Source of the DNA: Pirellulimonas nuda
GTDB taxonomy: Bacteria > Planctomycetota > Planctomycetia > Pirellulales > Lacipirellulaceae
Direction of reading: 5' to 3'
Length of the DNA: 64,000 nt
Assembly (NCBI RefSeq): GCF_007750855.1
Contig: NZ_CP036291.1
Location: 930,001 to 994,000 of the forward strand
Shown: positions 56,685-64,000 of the stretch, piece after piece
Numbering within the stretch: position 1 is the first letter of the stretch
How the letters are laid out: every line of letters begins with the position of its first letter
Translations under genes and position numbers: made by a program
The notes under the pieces: generated by a model
Database searches by the model: none
Told to the model about the DNA's origin: nothing
What the model saw: the letters and a program-made list of their open reading frames with translations, nothing else

Positions 56685-57213
56685 CGGCAGCAAAGCCCGG
56701 TGGCTGGTTGGGACGCGGCGGGGCACGCTCCCGCCGCGACTAGGCGGGGGCCCTCTCTCGGGCAGCGCCATCGCGGGAGAGCAATGATGTCAGGGACCTG
56801 CTTTCAGCCAATCCGAATCCGAAGGGGTTTGCGTGCTGGAACTGTAAGGCCTGCAATAGGCCGGCGCCATGCGCAACTGGTAGACGCCGGGCGCTGCGGC
56901 CCGACGCGTGCCGACGCAAGCGAGCAGCAGCACGACCCCGGAACTACGCTTATTCAACGGACGGAAACATCGCGGCCACGCTCTGACCGGAGGTGGGACG
57001 GGGGCGTGGGGCGCGCGTGCCGCGACGCGTGGGGCGCGCGGGCCGAGGCGTAGGGGTGGGCGTTGGCGGGTGTCGGCAGGATTGACATGCCCCGAGTATA
57101 GCCCCGGCCCTGGGCCGGCCCAGTCCAATCCAGAAAGTCACGGTGGCGCACAAGGCCGAAGGGCGTAGGATGGGCGTTCGGTTTTGCCACGAAGACTTAC
57201 CCACCCGCCGAAT
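56685..57213. other. Long spacer without recognised gene
   Basis: 529 bases between the divergent antiporter and GNAT-nitrilase genes. A TATACT element on the minus strand (57095-57100) matches the -10 candidates at 17339 and 18166 but lies about 410 bp before the antiporter start. A TTGACA (57082) has no -10 partner at suitable spacing. A short tRNA-D-arm-like string at about 56871-56886 lacks the rest of a tRNA. GGCC-rich dyads occur near 57104-57122. Confidence 0.5.
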
Positions 57214-58785
57214 ATGTCTGAGAAACCCGCACCCGCCGTCAAGGTCCGCCGCTGGAAAGCCGCCGACATCCCGGCGCTGCTTGCGTGCCAAAAGGCGTCT
57301 TATCCGAACATCTCCATCGAGAGCCTGCAGGACGACCGCAAGCTGAAGATGCAGCTCGCCGCGTTCCCCGAGGGGCAGTTGTTGGTGGAGGCTGATGGCA
57401 AGATCGTCGGCTACGCCACTTCGCTGATCGTCCAGCTCGACGACGACTCCCCCTGGTACTCGTACGACGAGATCACCGGCGTCGGCACGTTCAGCACCCA
57501 CACCCCCAGCGGCGACACGCTGTACGGGTCGGACATCGCCGTCCACCCGGACTACCGCGGGCAGGGGATAGCGCAAAAGCTGTACGCGCGGCGCAAGGTG
57601 CTGCTCAAGCGGCTTAACCTTAGGCGGATGGTGGCCGGCGGGCGGATCCCCGGGTACGCCGAGGTTTCTAAGAAGATGACCCCCGACGCGTATGTGCAGT
57701 CGGTCGTCCGGGGCGAGCGAAAAGACCAAGCCCTCTCGGCCCACCTGAAGGCGGGCTACAAGGTGCTGAGCGTGAACTTCGCGTACCTGAACGACGCGGA
57801 GAGCATGAGTTACGCCACGCACCTGGAGATGGCCAACCCCGACTTCGACCCCGCCAAGCGGATGATCGCCGGCGGGCCCATCCGCCGCCCCGTGCGCAAG
57901 GTGCGCGTGTGCGCGGCCCAGTACCAGATGCGCAGCATCACCTGCTGGGACGACCTGGAGCGGCAGGTGCACTTCTTTGCCGAGACCGCCAACGAGTACC
58001 ACTGCCACTACCTGCTGATGCCGGAGCTTTTCACCGCGCAGCTCTTCAGCGCGCTGCCCCGCGACATGACCTCGCAGGACGCGGTGTGGGAGGTCGCCAA
58101 GCACGCAGAAGACTACCGCAAGATGTTCATCAAGCTGGCCGCGGAGTTCGGCCTGTACATCATCGGCGGCTCGACGCCGGTCGAGGTAGACGGCGAGCTG
58201 CAGAACATCTGCTACTTGTTCACCCCCAGCGGGGGCGTGTACCAGCAAGAGAAGCTGCACATCACCAGCGTCGAACGGCTGTGCTACAACACCCAGCCGG
58301 GGGACAAGCTGCGGGTGTTCGACACGCCGCTAGGGCGGATCGGCATCGTGGTGTGCTACGACGTTGAGTTCCCGGAGCTGGTGCGGCTGCTGGCGCTCAA
58401 CGGCATCGAGATCTTGTTCGTCCCCTTCGCCACGGACGAACGCAAGAGCTACTTCCGCGTGCGGCTCTGCGCCCAGGCCCGCGCGGTCGAGAACGTCATT
58501 TATGTGGTGCTGGCGGGCTGCGTGGGGAACCTGCCGCAGGTGAAGAGCTTCCTCATCAACTACGGCCAGGCGGGCGTCTTCACGCCGTGCGACGTGCCGT
58601 TCCCGAAGGACGGCATCCTGGCCGAGGCGGAGCCCAACGCCGAAACGGTGGTGGTTGCGGAGCTGGACCTGAACAACCTCACCCAGCAGCGCGACCTGGG
58701 CTCGGTGCTGCCGATGCAAGACCGCCGCGGCGACCTGTACCAACTCACCAGCCGGGTGCCGGTGGAGGTGGTGCACGTGCGTTAG
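57214..58785 (+). CDS. GNAT acetyltransferase - carbon-nitrogen hydrolase fusion
   Basis: A 523-residue two-domain protein. Residues about 8-225 are a GNAT domain with the acetyl-CoA loop VHPDYRGQGIAQKLYARR. Residues about 235-520 are a nitrilase-superfamily amidase with the Glu-Lys-Cys triad in LLMPELF, QQEKLH and VVCYDVEFPE. Similar fusions occur in several bacterial groups; the substrates are unknown. ATG at 57214; the frame opens 10 codons earlier. No neighbour gives a clue to the pathway. Confidence 0.9.
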   Translation: MSEKPAPAVKVRRWKAADIPALLACQKASYPNISIESLQDDRKLKMQLAAFPEGQLLVEADGKIVGYATSLIVQLDDDSPWYSYDEITGVGTFSTHTPSGDTLYGSDIAVHPDYRGQGIAQKLYARRKVLLKRLNLRRMVAGGRIPGYAEVSKKMTPDAYVQSVVRGERKDQALSAHLKAGYKVLSVNFAYLNDAESMSYATHLEMANPDFDPAKRMIAGGPIRRPVRKVRVCAAQYQMRSITCWDDLERQVHFFAETANEYHCHYLLMPELFTAQLFSALPRDMTSQDAVWEVAKHAEDYRKMFIKLAAEFGLYIIGGSTPVEVDGELQNICYLFTPSGGVYQQEKLHITSVERLCYNTQPGDKLRVFDTPLGRIGIVVCYDVEFPELVRLLALNGIEILFVPFATDERKSYFRVRLCAQARAVENVIYVVLAGCVGNLPQVKSFLINYGQAGVFTPCDVPFPKDGILAEAEPNAETVVVAELDLNNLTQQRDLGSVLPMQDRRGDLYQLTSRVPVEVVHVR

Positions 58786-58812
58786 GGGGCGTAGCCAAGA
58801 GCGTACGAGCCG

Positions 58813-59406
58813 CTAACGCGGGTCGTCGTCTGGCTCCGGAGAGAACTCAACCCGCTGGTAGAGCTCCGCCAGCGGGAGCTCGGCCGCGATCTCTGGCAAT
58901 GGGATCACAGCGTCGAGGCCGAGGTGTTCTTCGCGAGCGAAACCCTGGTCAACGCGGCGGTGCGCAACAACCCGTGGTTCTTCTTGCTCAATGACAAGGT
59001 AGACCCGCAGCGAAGGGATCATGCGGTAGTAGTCTAGCTTCTCTCCTTCGTCGGTCCGACGTGACGATTTAGAGAGCACTTCTGCAACGACGACGGGTTG
59101 ATCCTGATGCGAGTCGTGCTGTGGGTTCGGGGAACAAACCACCATGCCGTCTGGGTAGTAGAACCGCGTCTGCGTGGGAGTATAAATCTTAACTTTGGTG
59201 TCGGAGTTGAACGGCTGGCAGGGTTTGCTACGGAGCCGCACTCCAAGTGCGAGAAAAAAATTACCTGCGATGAGATTGTGAGCGTTCCTCGCACCCGCCA
59301 TCGCGTAGACGTGCCCGCCCAGGTACTCGTGCTTCACATCGGAGGTGAGTTCCCCGGCGAGGTATTCGTCTACAGAGATAAGCTGGTATTGTCTCAGCGC
59401 GGCCAT
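58813..59406 (-). CDS. Uma2-family (DUF820) putative endonuclease
   Basis: A 197-residue protein of the Uma2 family with a PD-(D/E)xK-type fold. Conserved segments are ISVDEYLAGELTSDVKHEYLGGHVYAM at the start, RFYYPDGMVVCSPN (about 98-111), and VVVAEVLSKSSRRTDEGEKLDYY (Glu, Lys). The role is unknown; such genes are very numerous in planctomycetes and cyanobacteria. It is less GC-rich than neighbours, which fits a mobile or recently acquired gene. Lies 2 bp after the tetraheme gene on the same strand, so it may be cotranscribed. Confidence 0.85.
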   Translation of the reverse strand: MAALRQYQLISVDEYLAGELTSDVKHEYLGGHVYAMAGARNAHNLIAGNFFLALGVRLRSKPCQPFNSDTKVKIYTPTQTRFYYPDGMVVCSPNPQHDSHQDQPVVVAEVLSKSSRRTDEGEKLDYYRMIPSLRVYLVIEQEEPRVVAHRRVDQGFAREEHLGLDAVIPLPEIAAELPLAELYQRVEFSPEPDDDPR

Positions 59407-59408
59407 GA

Positions 59409-61064
59409 TTAGTCCTTCCCGTAGTGCTTCACTTCTTCCCAGTACGGCTGGAAGTCGAAGTCGGGGGAGTTGTCAAGGTCGTGGCACTCCAGGCAGTTGT
59501 TGACGACACGGCCCAGCACCTGGCCGGTCTTGTTGCCTTCGTTCTCGAGTATCTCCATGCGGAGCGCCTGGCGGAGCGCCTCGCGGCCGGCGTCGTCGAT
59601 GTCGATCTCGTAGTTCTCCGCCGCCACGTGGCGGGCGGCGGGGCCGTGGCAGTTCTCGCAGCCCTGGTCGAGCAGGTGGGGCGTTGCTTCGAGGCTGGTG
59701 TAGCCCGAGGCGTAGGGCTGGTACTTCTGCGGCGACCAACCCACCACGTGGCAGCTCAGGCACTCCGGGTCGAAGTGCCGGGCGGGTTCGAGGTCGACCA
59801 GCGTCTGTGTCGCGTGGGCGTGCGGGGTCTTCTCAAACACCTCCCAGGCGGCGGAGTGGCAGTCTTGGCAGGCGGCGCTGCCGGCAAACTTCTGCCCCCC
59901 GGGGTCGGGCAGCGGCTTCGCGCCCAGGGCGTTCAGGCCCAGGTTCTTGAGCTCCAACTGGTAGCTCTCCAGCATGGCCTGCATGTCCTGGGCGTCCTCA
60001 AAGCGGTGGTCTAGCGGCACCTTCTGGTAGCGGAACGGGGTGTCTCCCGTGCGGTAGAAGCCGATCGTCACCGCGTACATCCCTTTGTGACCCACCTCGA
60101 TCAGGTAGGCGTTGGTCCCTTCGATCTTGGTCGGCAGGTGCGGGGGCTCGTCCGCGCCCAGGGCCGCCACGACCCAGCGGAACTGGGGGAACTTCTTGGC
60201 GAGCGCCGTGGCCTCGTCGCGGTTGCCGTACACCATCAACACCAGTTCGTCGCAGCCGGCTTGTTCGAGGCCCGGCATCGCCTGGGCGAGACCGTCCGCG
60301 GCCTTCAGGATGGTTGCGTCGGGGACCTCCCCCAGCTTGGCCGCCTGCGCATCGGCCAGCACCGAGGTGTAACCGAACTTCATCCCCCCCGCCTCGGCCG
60401 TGGCGAACCGGCGGCTGAAGTCGGGGTCGAAGTCGAGCAGGCCGACGTTGGCGGACACCAGCGGGTTGGCGCCCGGCTCGAAGTTGAGCGCCACCCCCAG
60501 CACCTCCATCCGCAGGTCCTGCGCCCCCAGGCCGACCCCCTGGTAGCCGAGCTCCGCCAGCGACTCGAGCGCCCGGCGGAACTTGATTTGCGCCTGCGGG
60601 CCGTAACGCTTCACCTGGCCGCCGGCGTCGAGGGCCACCACCGGCCAGCCGTCGGCCCGCAGTTGTTTGAGGAACGTGCTGCGGCGTTTCAGGCCCCCCT
60701 TCTGGTTGGTCAGGCCGGCGCAGCCGCACGGTTCTAGGTAGCCCTGCTGCTCGCCGGTGAGCACCAGCGCCGCGTCGGGCTTGGGCCAGTCGACAAAGAT
60801 CGGCCCGTTGGCCTCGATCGGGTCGGGCGGGGGGGCGTGCTTGCGGTTCAGCGGCTTCTTGGCGTCTTCTTGCCCCGTGGCGACAAAACGCACCGGCGGG
60901 GCGTTGGGGTCGACCTGGGCCTCTCCCTTCAGCTCGACCGTGCTCTGGCCGGCGGGGCCCGCCGCGCGTGCCGGGCGGGTAGACTCAATCCAGATCACCG
61001 CCGCCAGCCCGGCGAGCGCCACGCAGGCGCCCAGCCATACCCGGCCGGTTCGAGGGGCTGGCAT
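59409..61064 (-). CDS. Exported tetraheme c-type protein with metallophosphatase-like N-terminal domain
   Basis: A 551-residue protein with an N-terminal signal or anchor (about 11-32). An N-terminal phosphoesterase-like domain has LEPCGCAGLTNQKGGLKRRS (about 114) and alternating strands as in UshA-like proteins, although usual metal ligands are not clear. The C-terminal part is a cytochrome c554-like module with four heme motifs: CQDCH, CLSCH, CENCH and CLECH. It may accept or donate electrons in the envelope. ATG at 61064; a GTG nine codons upstream is possible. Precedes Uma2. Confidence 0.85.
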   Translation of the reverse strand: MPAPRTGRVWLGACVALAGLAAVIWIESTRPARAAGPAGQSTVELKGEAQVDPNAPPVRFVATGQEDAKKPLNRKHAPPPDPIEANGPIFVDWPKPDAALVLTGEQQGYLEPCGCAGLTNQKGGLKRRSTFLKQLRADGWPVVALDAGGQVKRYGPQAQIKFRRALESLAELGYQGVGLGAQDLRMEVLGVALNFEPGANPLVSANVGLLDFDPDFSRRFATAEAGGMKFGYTSVLADAQAAKLGEVPDATILKAADGLAQAMPGLEQAGCDELVLMVYGNRDEATALAKKFPQFRWVVAALGADEPPHLPTKIEGTNAYLIEVGHKGMYAVTIGFYRTGDTPFRYQKVPLDHRFEDAQDMQAMLESYQLELKNLGLNALGAKPLPDPGGQKFAGSAACQDCHSAAWEVFEKTPHAHATQTLVDLEPARHFDPECLSCHVVGWSPQKYQPYASGYTSLEATPHLLDQGCENCHGPAARHVAAENYEIDIDDAGREALRQALRMEILENEGNKTGQVLGRVVNNCLECHDLDNSPDFDFQPYWEEVKHYGKD

Positions 61065-61194
61065 GCTTCGTTTACGTCGATCGTTTCGCACGGGCGCACC
61101 GTTTGGGGGTTTAGCGAGGCAGGGCGTATCTTCTCAGATTCTGCCCGGCCCCTCAAAGGCCACTCGCCGGGGGGCACGGCTCGCCGCAGCGCGT

Positions 61195-62355
61195 CTATTG
61201 AACGGCCACGCGAACGCGGAAGTTGACAACCGGCGAATCGGGGTGATTTGTCTTCAGGCGGACCTCGCCGTACTCCGTTTGGTCGTTGCCGAACCGGATG
61301 ACCGGCGGCGACCCGGGGGGGACGCGGACTTCCATGCGAACGTGGGCCAGGCCCGGCTTCGGGTGCTCGATCTCACCCAAAGAAACCTCGATCTCGGCGG
61401 GGTCGACCTCGGCCACCTCCAGCGTCAACGCGTCTGCGTGCTCGCCCCGCAGCACGATCAGCATCTTGGTCGCCGTCCCCACGCTGCCGGAGACGACCCC
61501 CAGGCTCAGCAGGCTCGCCTCTTGATTGAACAGGGGGCCGCGGATCGAGAAGTCCCCCTCGACATGGGCCAGGGCGTAGGGGCTCACCTCGGGCAGGTCT
61601 TCTAGGTCGGTCTTAAGCGTCACGGTCTCGCTAAAATAGCCCAGCGGAAGCTGGCCGTCGGCGCCCAGCGTGATCCGGTAGCCCGACTTGGCGCCCTCGG
61701 GCAGCTCGTCCGCCGTCAGCGGCGTGGTCTCGGCGGTCAGCAACGGCTTGCCGTCGGCGTCGGTGGGGGTCTCGACCGACAGCTCGAACGCGTCCCGATC
61801 GTTCGAAGTGATCAACGCCGAAGCGGTCGCCGGCTCGCCCGCGCGGATCCGGCCGAAGTCGAACTGCTGGGGTTCGAGGCCGGCGGTCTCGATCACTTCA
61901 CCGTGGATCGTGAGCTCGATACGCGGCGCCCGCAGGTCGTTGGTGATGATCGGCGCCGTTTGGCGGAAGTCTCCCAACGCCCGCGGGGTCCAAGAGACAA
62001 GCACGTCCGCCGACCCTCCCGGCGGGATCGGCTCGCTGGGGACCTCGCCGATGGTGCACTTGCAGGTCGGCTGGCCGGCGATCAGCTCCAGCGGGGCATT
62101 GCCGCGGTTCTCAAAGTGGAACTCGCGCGACTGCGTGGTGCCGTTCTGCATCACGCCGAACTCGTAGTGCTGCAGGTCGACGTACGCCCGGGGGGCGGGC
62201 ACGGCGGCCGCCGGCGCCTCGCCCGGCACGGGGGCTTGGGCGGTGTCGATCATCTGCTCCACGCTCGCGGAGGGGCCGATACGCAGGTAGCCCCAAGCCC
62301 CGCCGACCGAGGCGCCGAGCAGGATTGCTATGAGGAAGGTGAGGGGGAGACGCAT
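61195..62355 (-). CDS. DUF1573 domain exported protein
   Basis: A 386-residue protein with an N-terminal membrane anchor (about 4-22) and one or more DUF1573 immunoglobulin-like domains. The first contains FHFENRGNAPLELIAGQPTC followed by KC, the Cys-Lys-Cys typical of the family. Further similar domains follow (about 160-270, 280-386). Probably envelope-located; no enzymatic activity known. It is directly upstream of the tetraheme gene on the same strand (130-bp spacer), so a joint role in electron transfer or assembly is possible. Confidence 0.85.
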   Translation of the reverse strand: MRLPLTFLIAILLGASVGGAWGYLRIGPSASVEQMIDTAQAPVPGEAPAAAVPAPRAYVDLQHYEFGVMQNGTTQSREFHFENRGNAPLELIAGQPTCKCTIGEVPSEPIPPGGSADVLVSWTPRALGDFRQTAPIITNDLRAPRIELTIHGEVIETAGLEPQQFDFGRIRAGEPATASALITSNDRDAFELSVETPTDADGKPLLTAETTPLTADELPEGAKSGYRITLGADGQLPLGYFSETVTLKTDLEDLPEVSPYALAHVEGDFSIRGPLFNQEASLLSLGVVSGSVGTATKMLIVLRGEHADALTLEVAEVDPAEIEVSLGEIEHPKPGLAHVRMEVRVPPGSPPVIRFGNDQTEYGEVRLKTNHPDSPVVNFRVRVAVQ

Positions 62356-62364
62356 GGGCCAAGT

Positions 62365-62595
62365 CTATAGCATTCTACGGAGTTCGTCGGCGGATAGGTC
62401 CGCGCTTCGAAGGATCGCTCTGAGCGTCCCTCGCGGAAGCTCAGAGCGCCGGGGGATGGTGATCGAAGTAGGCGGATCCTCGCGTGTCAAAAAATGATGG
62501 CTCCCTTTGCCGCGGTCGGCTAGTTCGCTGAACCCGCACTTGCTCAGCACCCGGATTAATTCCCGCGAGGAAACCACTGGAAGCTTCGCGCTCAT
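62365..62595 (-). CDS. hicA: HicA-type toxin (mRNA interferase)
   Basis: A 76-residue HicA family protein: SSRELIRVLSKCGFSELADR followed by GKGSHHFLTRE, where the His residue of the SHH motif is catalytic in HicA RNases, then TLRAILRSADLSADELRRML. The frame extends to 62694, but ATG at 62595 gives the usual length. It follows hicB by 16 bp on the same strand; a hicBA pair in which the antitoxin is first. Confidence 0.88.
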   Translation of the reverse strand: MSAKLPVVSSRELIRVLSKCGFSELADRGKGSHHFLTREDPPTSITIPRRSELPRGTLRAILRSADLSADELRRML

Positions 62596-62611
62596 CCCAC
62601 GACCGCCCAAG

Positions 62612-62821
62612 CTAGATAACGCGCAACTCTGCTTCGAGTGTGTCTTTGGGCGCCTCAACGCCTGTCCGTTGAGCGCCATCGATCCACGTCTCAATCGCGT
62701 CGCGAGCGTTGGTGATCGCTTCCTCCCGGGTGGCTCCGCAGCTTATGCAGCCAGGGAGGCTCGGGACTTCCACCGTCCAGCCGCCGTCTTCGTGATCGGG
62801 ATAGAGGAATATCTGTCGCAT
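62612..62821 (-). CDS. hicB: HicB-type antitoxin (short)
   Basis: A 69-residue protein with the partial RNase-H-fold N-terminal domain of HicB: FLYPDHEDGGWTVEVPSLPG followed by CISCGATREEAITNARDAIE. It lacks a C-terminal DNA-binding domain, so repression of its own promoter is uncertain. ATG at 62821; the frame opens to 62935. It precedes hicA and probably neutralises it. Confidence 0.85.
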   Translation of the reverse strand: MRQIFLYPDHEDGGWTVEVPSLPGCISCGATREEAITNARDAIETWIDGAQRTGVEAPKDTLEAELRVI

Positions 62822-62946
62822 GGTCCAGAGCGGGGGTACGGTCTGTCTCAATCCTAGCACCGGCTGGTCTTGGCCGGCTAGCATTCTTTGTGGGGCGCCG
62901 GGGCCTCTCCAGGGTGGAGACGCCACACGCCCCATTTGTATTGTAC

Positions 62947-64000
62947 CTAGTAAGCCCGAGCGAAGAGGGCCCGCTTCTCGCTGGGCGCCCCGCTAAAGAT
63001 GCACTTGCCCGCTTCCGCCTCGCCGTCGATCGGCACGCAGCGGGGGGTCACCTTCAGCGCTTTGCAGTGGGCCTCCATCTCGGGGCCGTCGGTGAAGTGG
63101 CAGTAGGCCAGGCCCCCCGGCGCCCCCTCGGCGAAGAACGCGTCGAAGTCCTTCAGGCTGTCGATCGTTTGGGTAGCGGCCTGCCGCTCGGCGTTTGCGC
63201 GGTCGAAGAGCGACTGCTGGATCTCGGCCAGCAGCCCCGGCGCCGCCTCGATGAACTGGGCCGCAGACATCTTTGGGCCCCGCTCGCTGCTGTCGCGCCG
63301 GCTCACCGGGAACGCCCCGTCGGCCAGGTCGCGCGGGCCGATCTCGACCCGCAGCGGCACGCCCCGCCTGACCCATTGCCACTTCTTGTCGCCGCCGCGG
63401 AGGTCGCGGTCGTCGATGCGCACGCGCACCGGCTCGCCGTCGTATTGCTGGGCTTCCAGGCCCGACTTGAGCTCGCCGACGTACTTCAGCACCTCGGCAC
63501 GTTCTTCGTCACTCTTGTACATCGGCAGCACCACCACGTGCGCCGGGGCCAGCTTGGGGGGGAGCACCAGGCCGTCGTCGTCTGCGTGGGTCATGATTAG
63601 CCCCCCCACCAGCCGGGTAGAGACGCCCCAGCTTGTGGTCCAGGCAAGCTGCACTTCACCCGCTTGGTTCTGGAACTTGATGTCCTGCGCCTTGGCGAAG
63701 TTCTGGCCCAGGAAGTGGCTGGTGCCTGCTTGCAGGGCCTTGCGGTCCTGCATCATGGCCTCGATGGAGTAGGTGGCCACCGCGCCGGGGAACCGCTCGC
63801 CGGCCGTCTTTTCTCCCTTGATCACCGGCATCGCCATGTGCTGCTCGGCGAACTGCGCGTACACATCGAGCATCTGGCGGGTCTCGGCACGGGCTTCCTC
63901 CTCGGTGGCGTGGACGGTGTGCCCCTCCTGCCAGAGGAACTCGGTGGTGCGGAGGAACATCCGCGTCCGCAGCTCCCACCGCACCACGTTGGCCCATTGG
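62947..64000 (-). CDS. proS: Prolyl-tRNA synthetase, eukaryote/archaeon-like type, 3' part
   Basis: The 3' part (at least 350 residues) of a class II prolyl-tRNA synthetase, which charges tRNA-Pro; the gene continues beyond the window end. RWELRTRMFLRTTEFLWQEG and HTVHATEEEA are motif-2 sequences of the eukaryote/archaeon-like type. The anticodon-binding domain includes APAHVVVLPMYKSDEE. The C-terminal domain has four spaced cysteines (CHF, HCK, RCV, KCI) and ends ARAY with Tyr last, typical of this type. No bacterial-type editing insertion is seen in the visible part. Confidence 0.93.
   Translation of the reverse strand, partial: QWANVVRWELRTRMFLRTTEFLWQEGHTVHATEEEARAETRQMLDVYAQFAEQHMAMPVIKGEKTAGERFPGAVATYSIEAMMQDRKALQAGTSHFLGQNFAKAQDIKFQNQAGEVQLAWTTSWGVSTRLVGGLIMTHADDDGLVLPPKLAPAHVVVLPMYKSDEERAEVLKYVGELKSGLEAQQYDGEPVRVRIDDRDLRGGDKKWQWVRRGVPLRVEIGPRDLADGAFPVSRRDSSERGPKMSAAQFIEAAPGLLAEIQQSLFDRANAERQAATQTIDSLKDFDAFFAEGAPGGLAYCHFTDGPEMEAHCKALKVTPRCVPIDGEAEAGKCIFSGAPSEKRALFARAY

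Noticed and set aside
56860..56960. tRNA gene suggested by GCGCAACTGGTAGACGC
   Set aside because: Resembles the D-arm of tRNA-Leu, but no matching acceptor stem, anticodon arm or T-arm could be found within 90 bases.
57082..57104. Promoter with TTGACA at 57082
   Set aside because: No -10-like hexamer at 16-18 bp spacing on the plus strand; the nearest TATAGC is at 10 bp.
58813..59406. Uma2 gene as part of a transposon
   Set aside because: No terminal repeats or transposase nearby; lower GC alone is not enough.

Overview
This is a GC-rich, densely packed chromosomal segment of a planctomycete. It is most likely from the Pirellulales, although the exact genus cannot be set from the sequence alone. 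Evidence for this placement: a planctomycete-type cytochrome c protein (CVKCH motif plus repeats), a Cys-type sulfatase, many exported proteins of unknown function, an exported beta-galactosidase, a DUF1573 protein, a baeRF3-type protein, and a eukaryote-like prolyl-tRNA synthetase ending in Tyr. No rRNA, tRNA, prophage, insertion sequence or CRISPR array was found. The GC content leaves long antisense reading frames opposite most genes; these were treated as shadows.

Layout. 0.3-3.6 kb: cyclophilin, aldehyde dehydrogenase, exported HExxH protein. 3.7-5.3 kb: overlapping phospholipid genes plsC-cdsA. 5.4-15.9 kb: an exopolysaccharide locus in two divergent arms. The minus arm holds a CelD-like GNAT protein, polysaccharide deacetylase, flippase and glycosyltransferase. 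The plus arm holds a Wzz-like chain-length protein, Wzy/WaaL-type ligase, WecG/TagA-type glycosyltransferase and a phosphatase/sulfatase-fold protein. 16.0-20.9 kb: small membrane or exported unknowns, including a recent tandem gene duplication. 21.1-25.0 kb: minus-strand housekeeping genes (NrnA-like, ribF, NAD(P)H-hydrate dehydratase, larB). 25.0-27.5 kb: an operon of an ExeA-like ATPase, a P-loop protein lacking the Walker lysine, and a membrane protein, resembling the ATPase and kinase accessories of polysaccharide systems. 27.6-34.8 kb: a complete phosphate locus phoR-pstS-pstC-pstA-pstB-phoU-phoB, with three 11-bp-spaced PHO-box-like repeats before pstS. 34.9-43.2 kb: exported propeller-like protein, AI-2E-family transporter, baeRF3, SorC regulator plus sulfatase, MOSC and DUF488 proteins. 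43.3-48.0 kb: divergent exported GH2 beta-galactosidase and galactokinase. 48.0-64.0 kb: c-type protein, DUF885 peptidase, RarD-like transporter, a vapB with decayed vapC, PQQ-propeller protein, K+/H+ antiporter, GNAT-nitrilase fusion, Uma2 protein, tetraheme protein, DUF1573 protein, hicBA, and the 3' part of proS, which is cut by the window end.

The most unusual feature is the spacer DNA. At least thirteen gene boundaries carry arrays of degenerate 7-bp units in strict 7-bp register. Many form two inverted arms around a loop, and four share a core resembling GCGCAAGCGAT. These arrays supply the stop codons of at least four genes, code for the tail of a fifth, and make up the start region or N-terminus of others. 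Further palindromic families (P1, P2 and others) and a 9-bp-period inverted repeat occupy other spacers. Five of eight convergent gene junctions hold a strong inverted repeat, which suggests roles in transcription termination or RNA processing, or a population of small mobile repeats.
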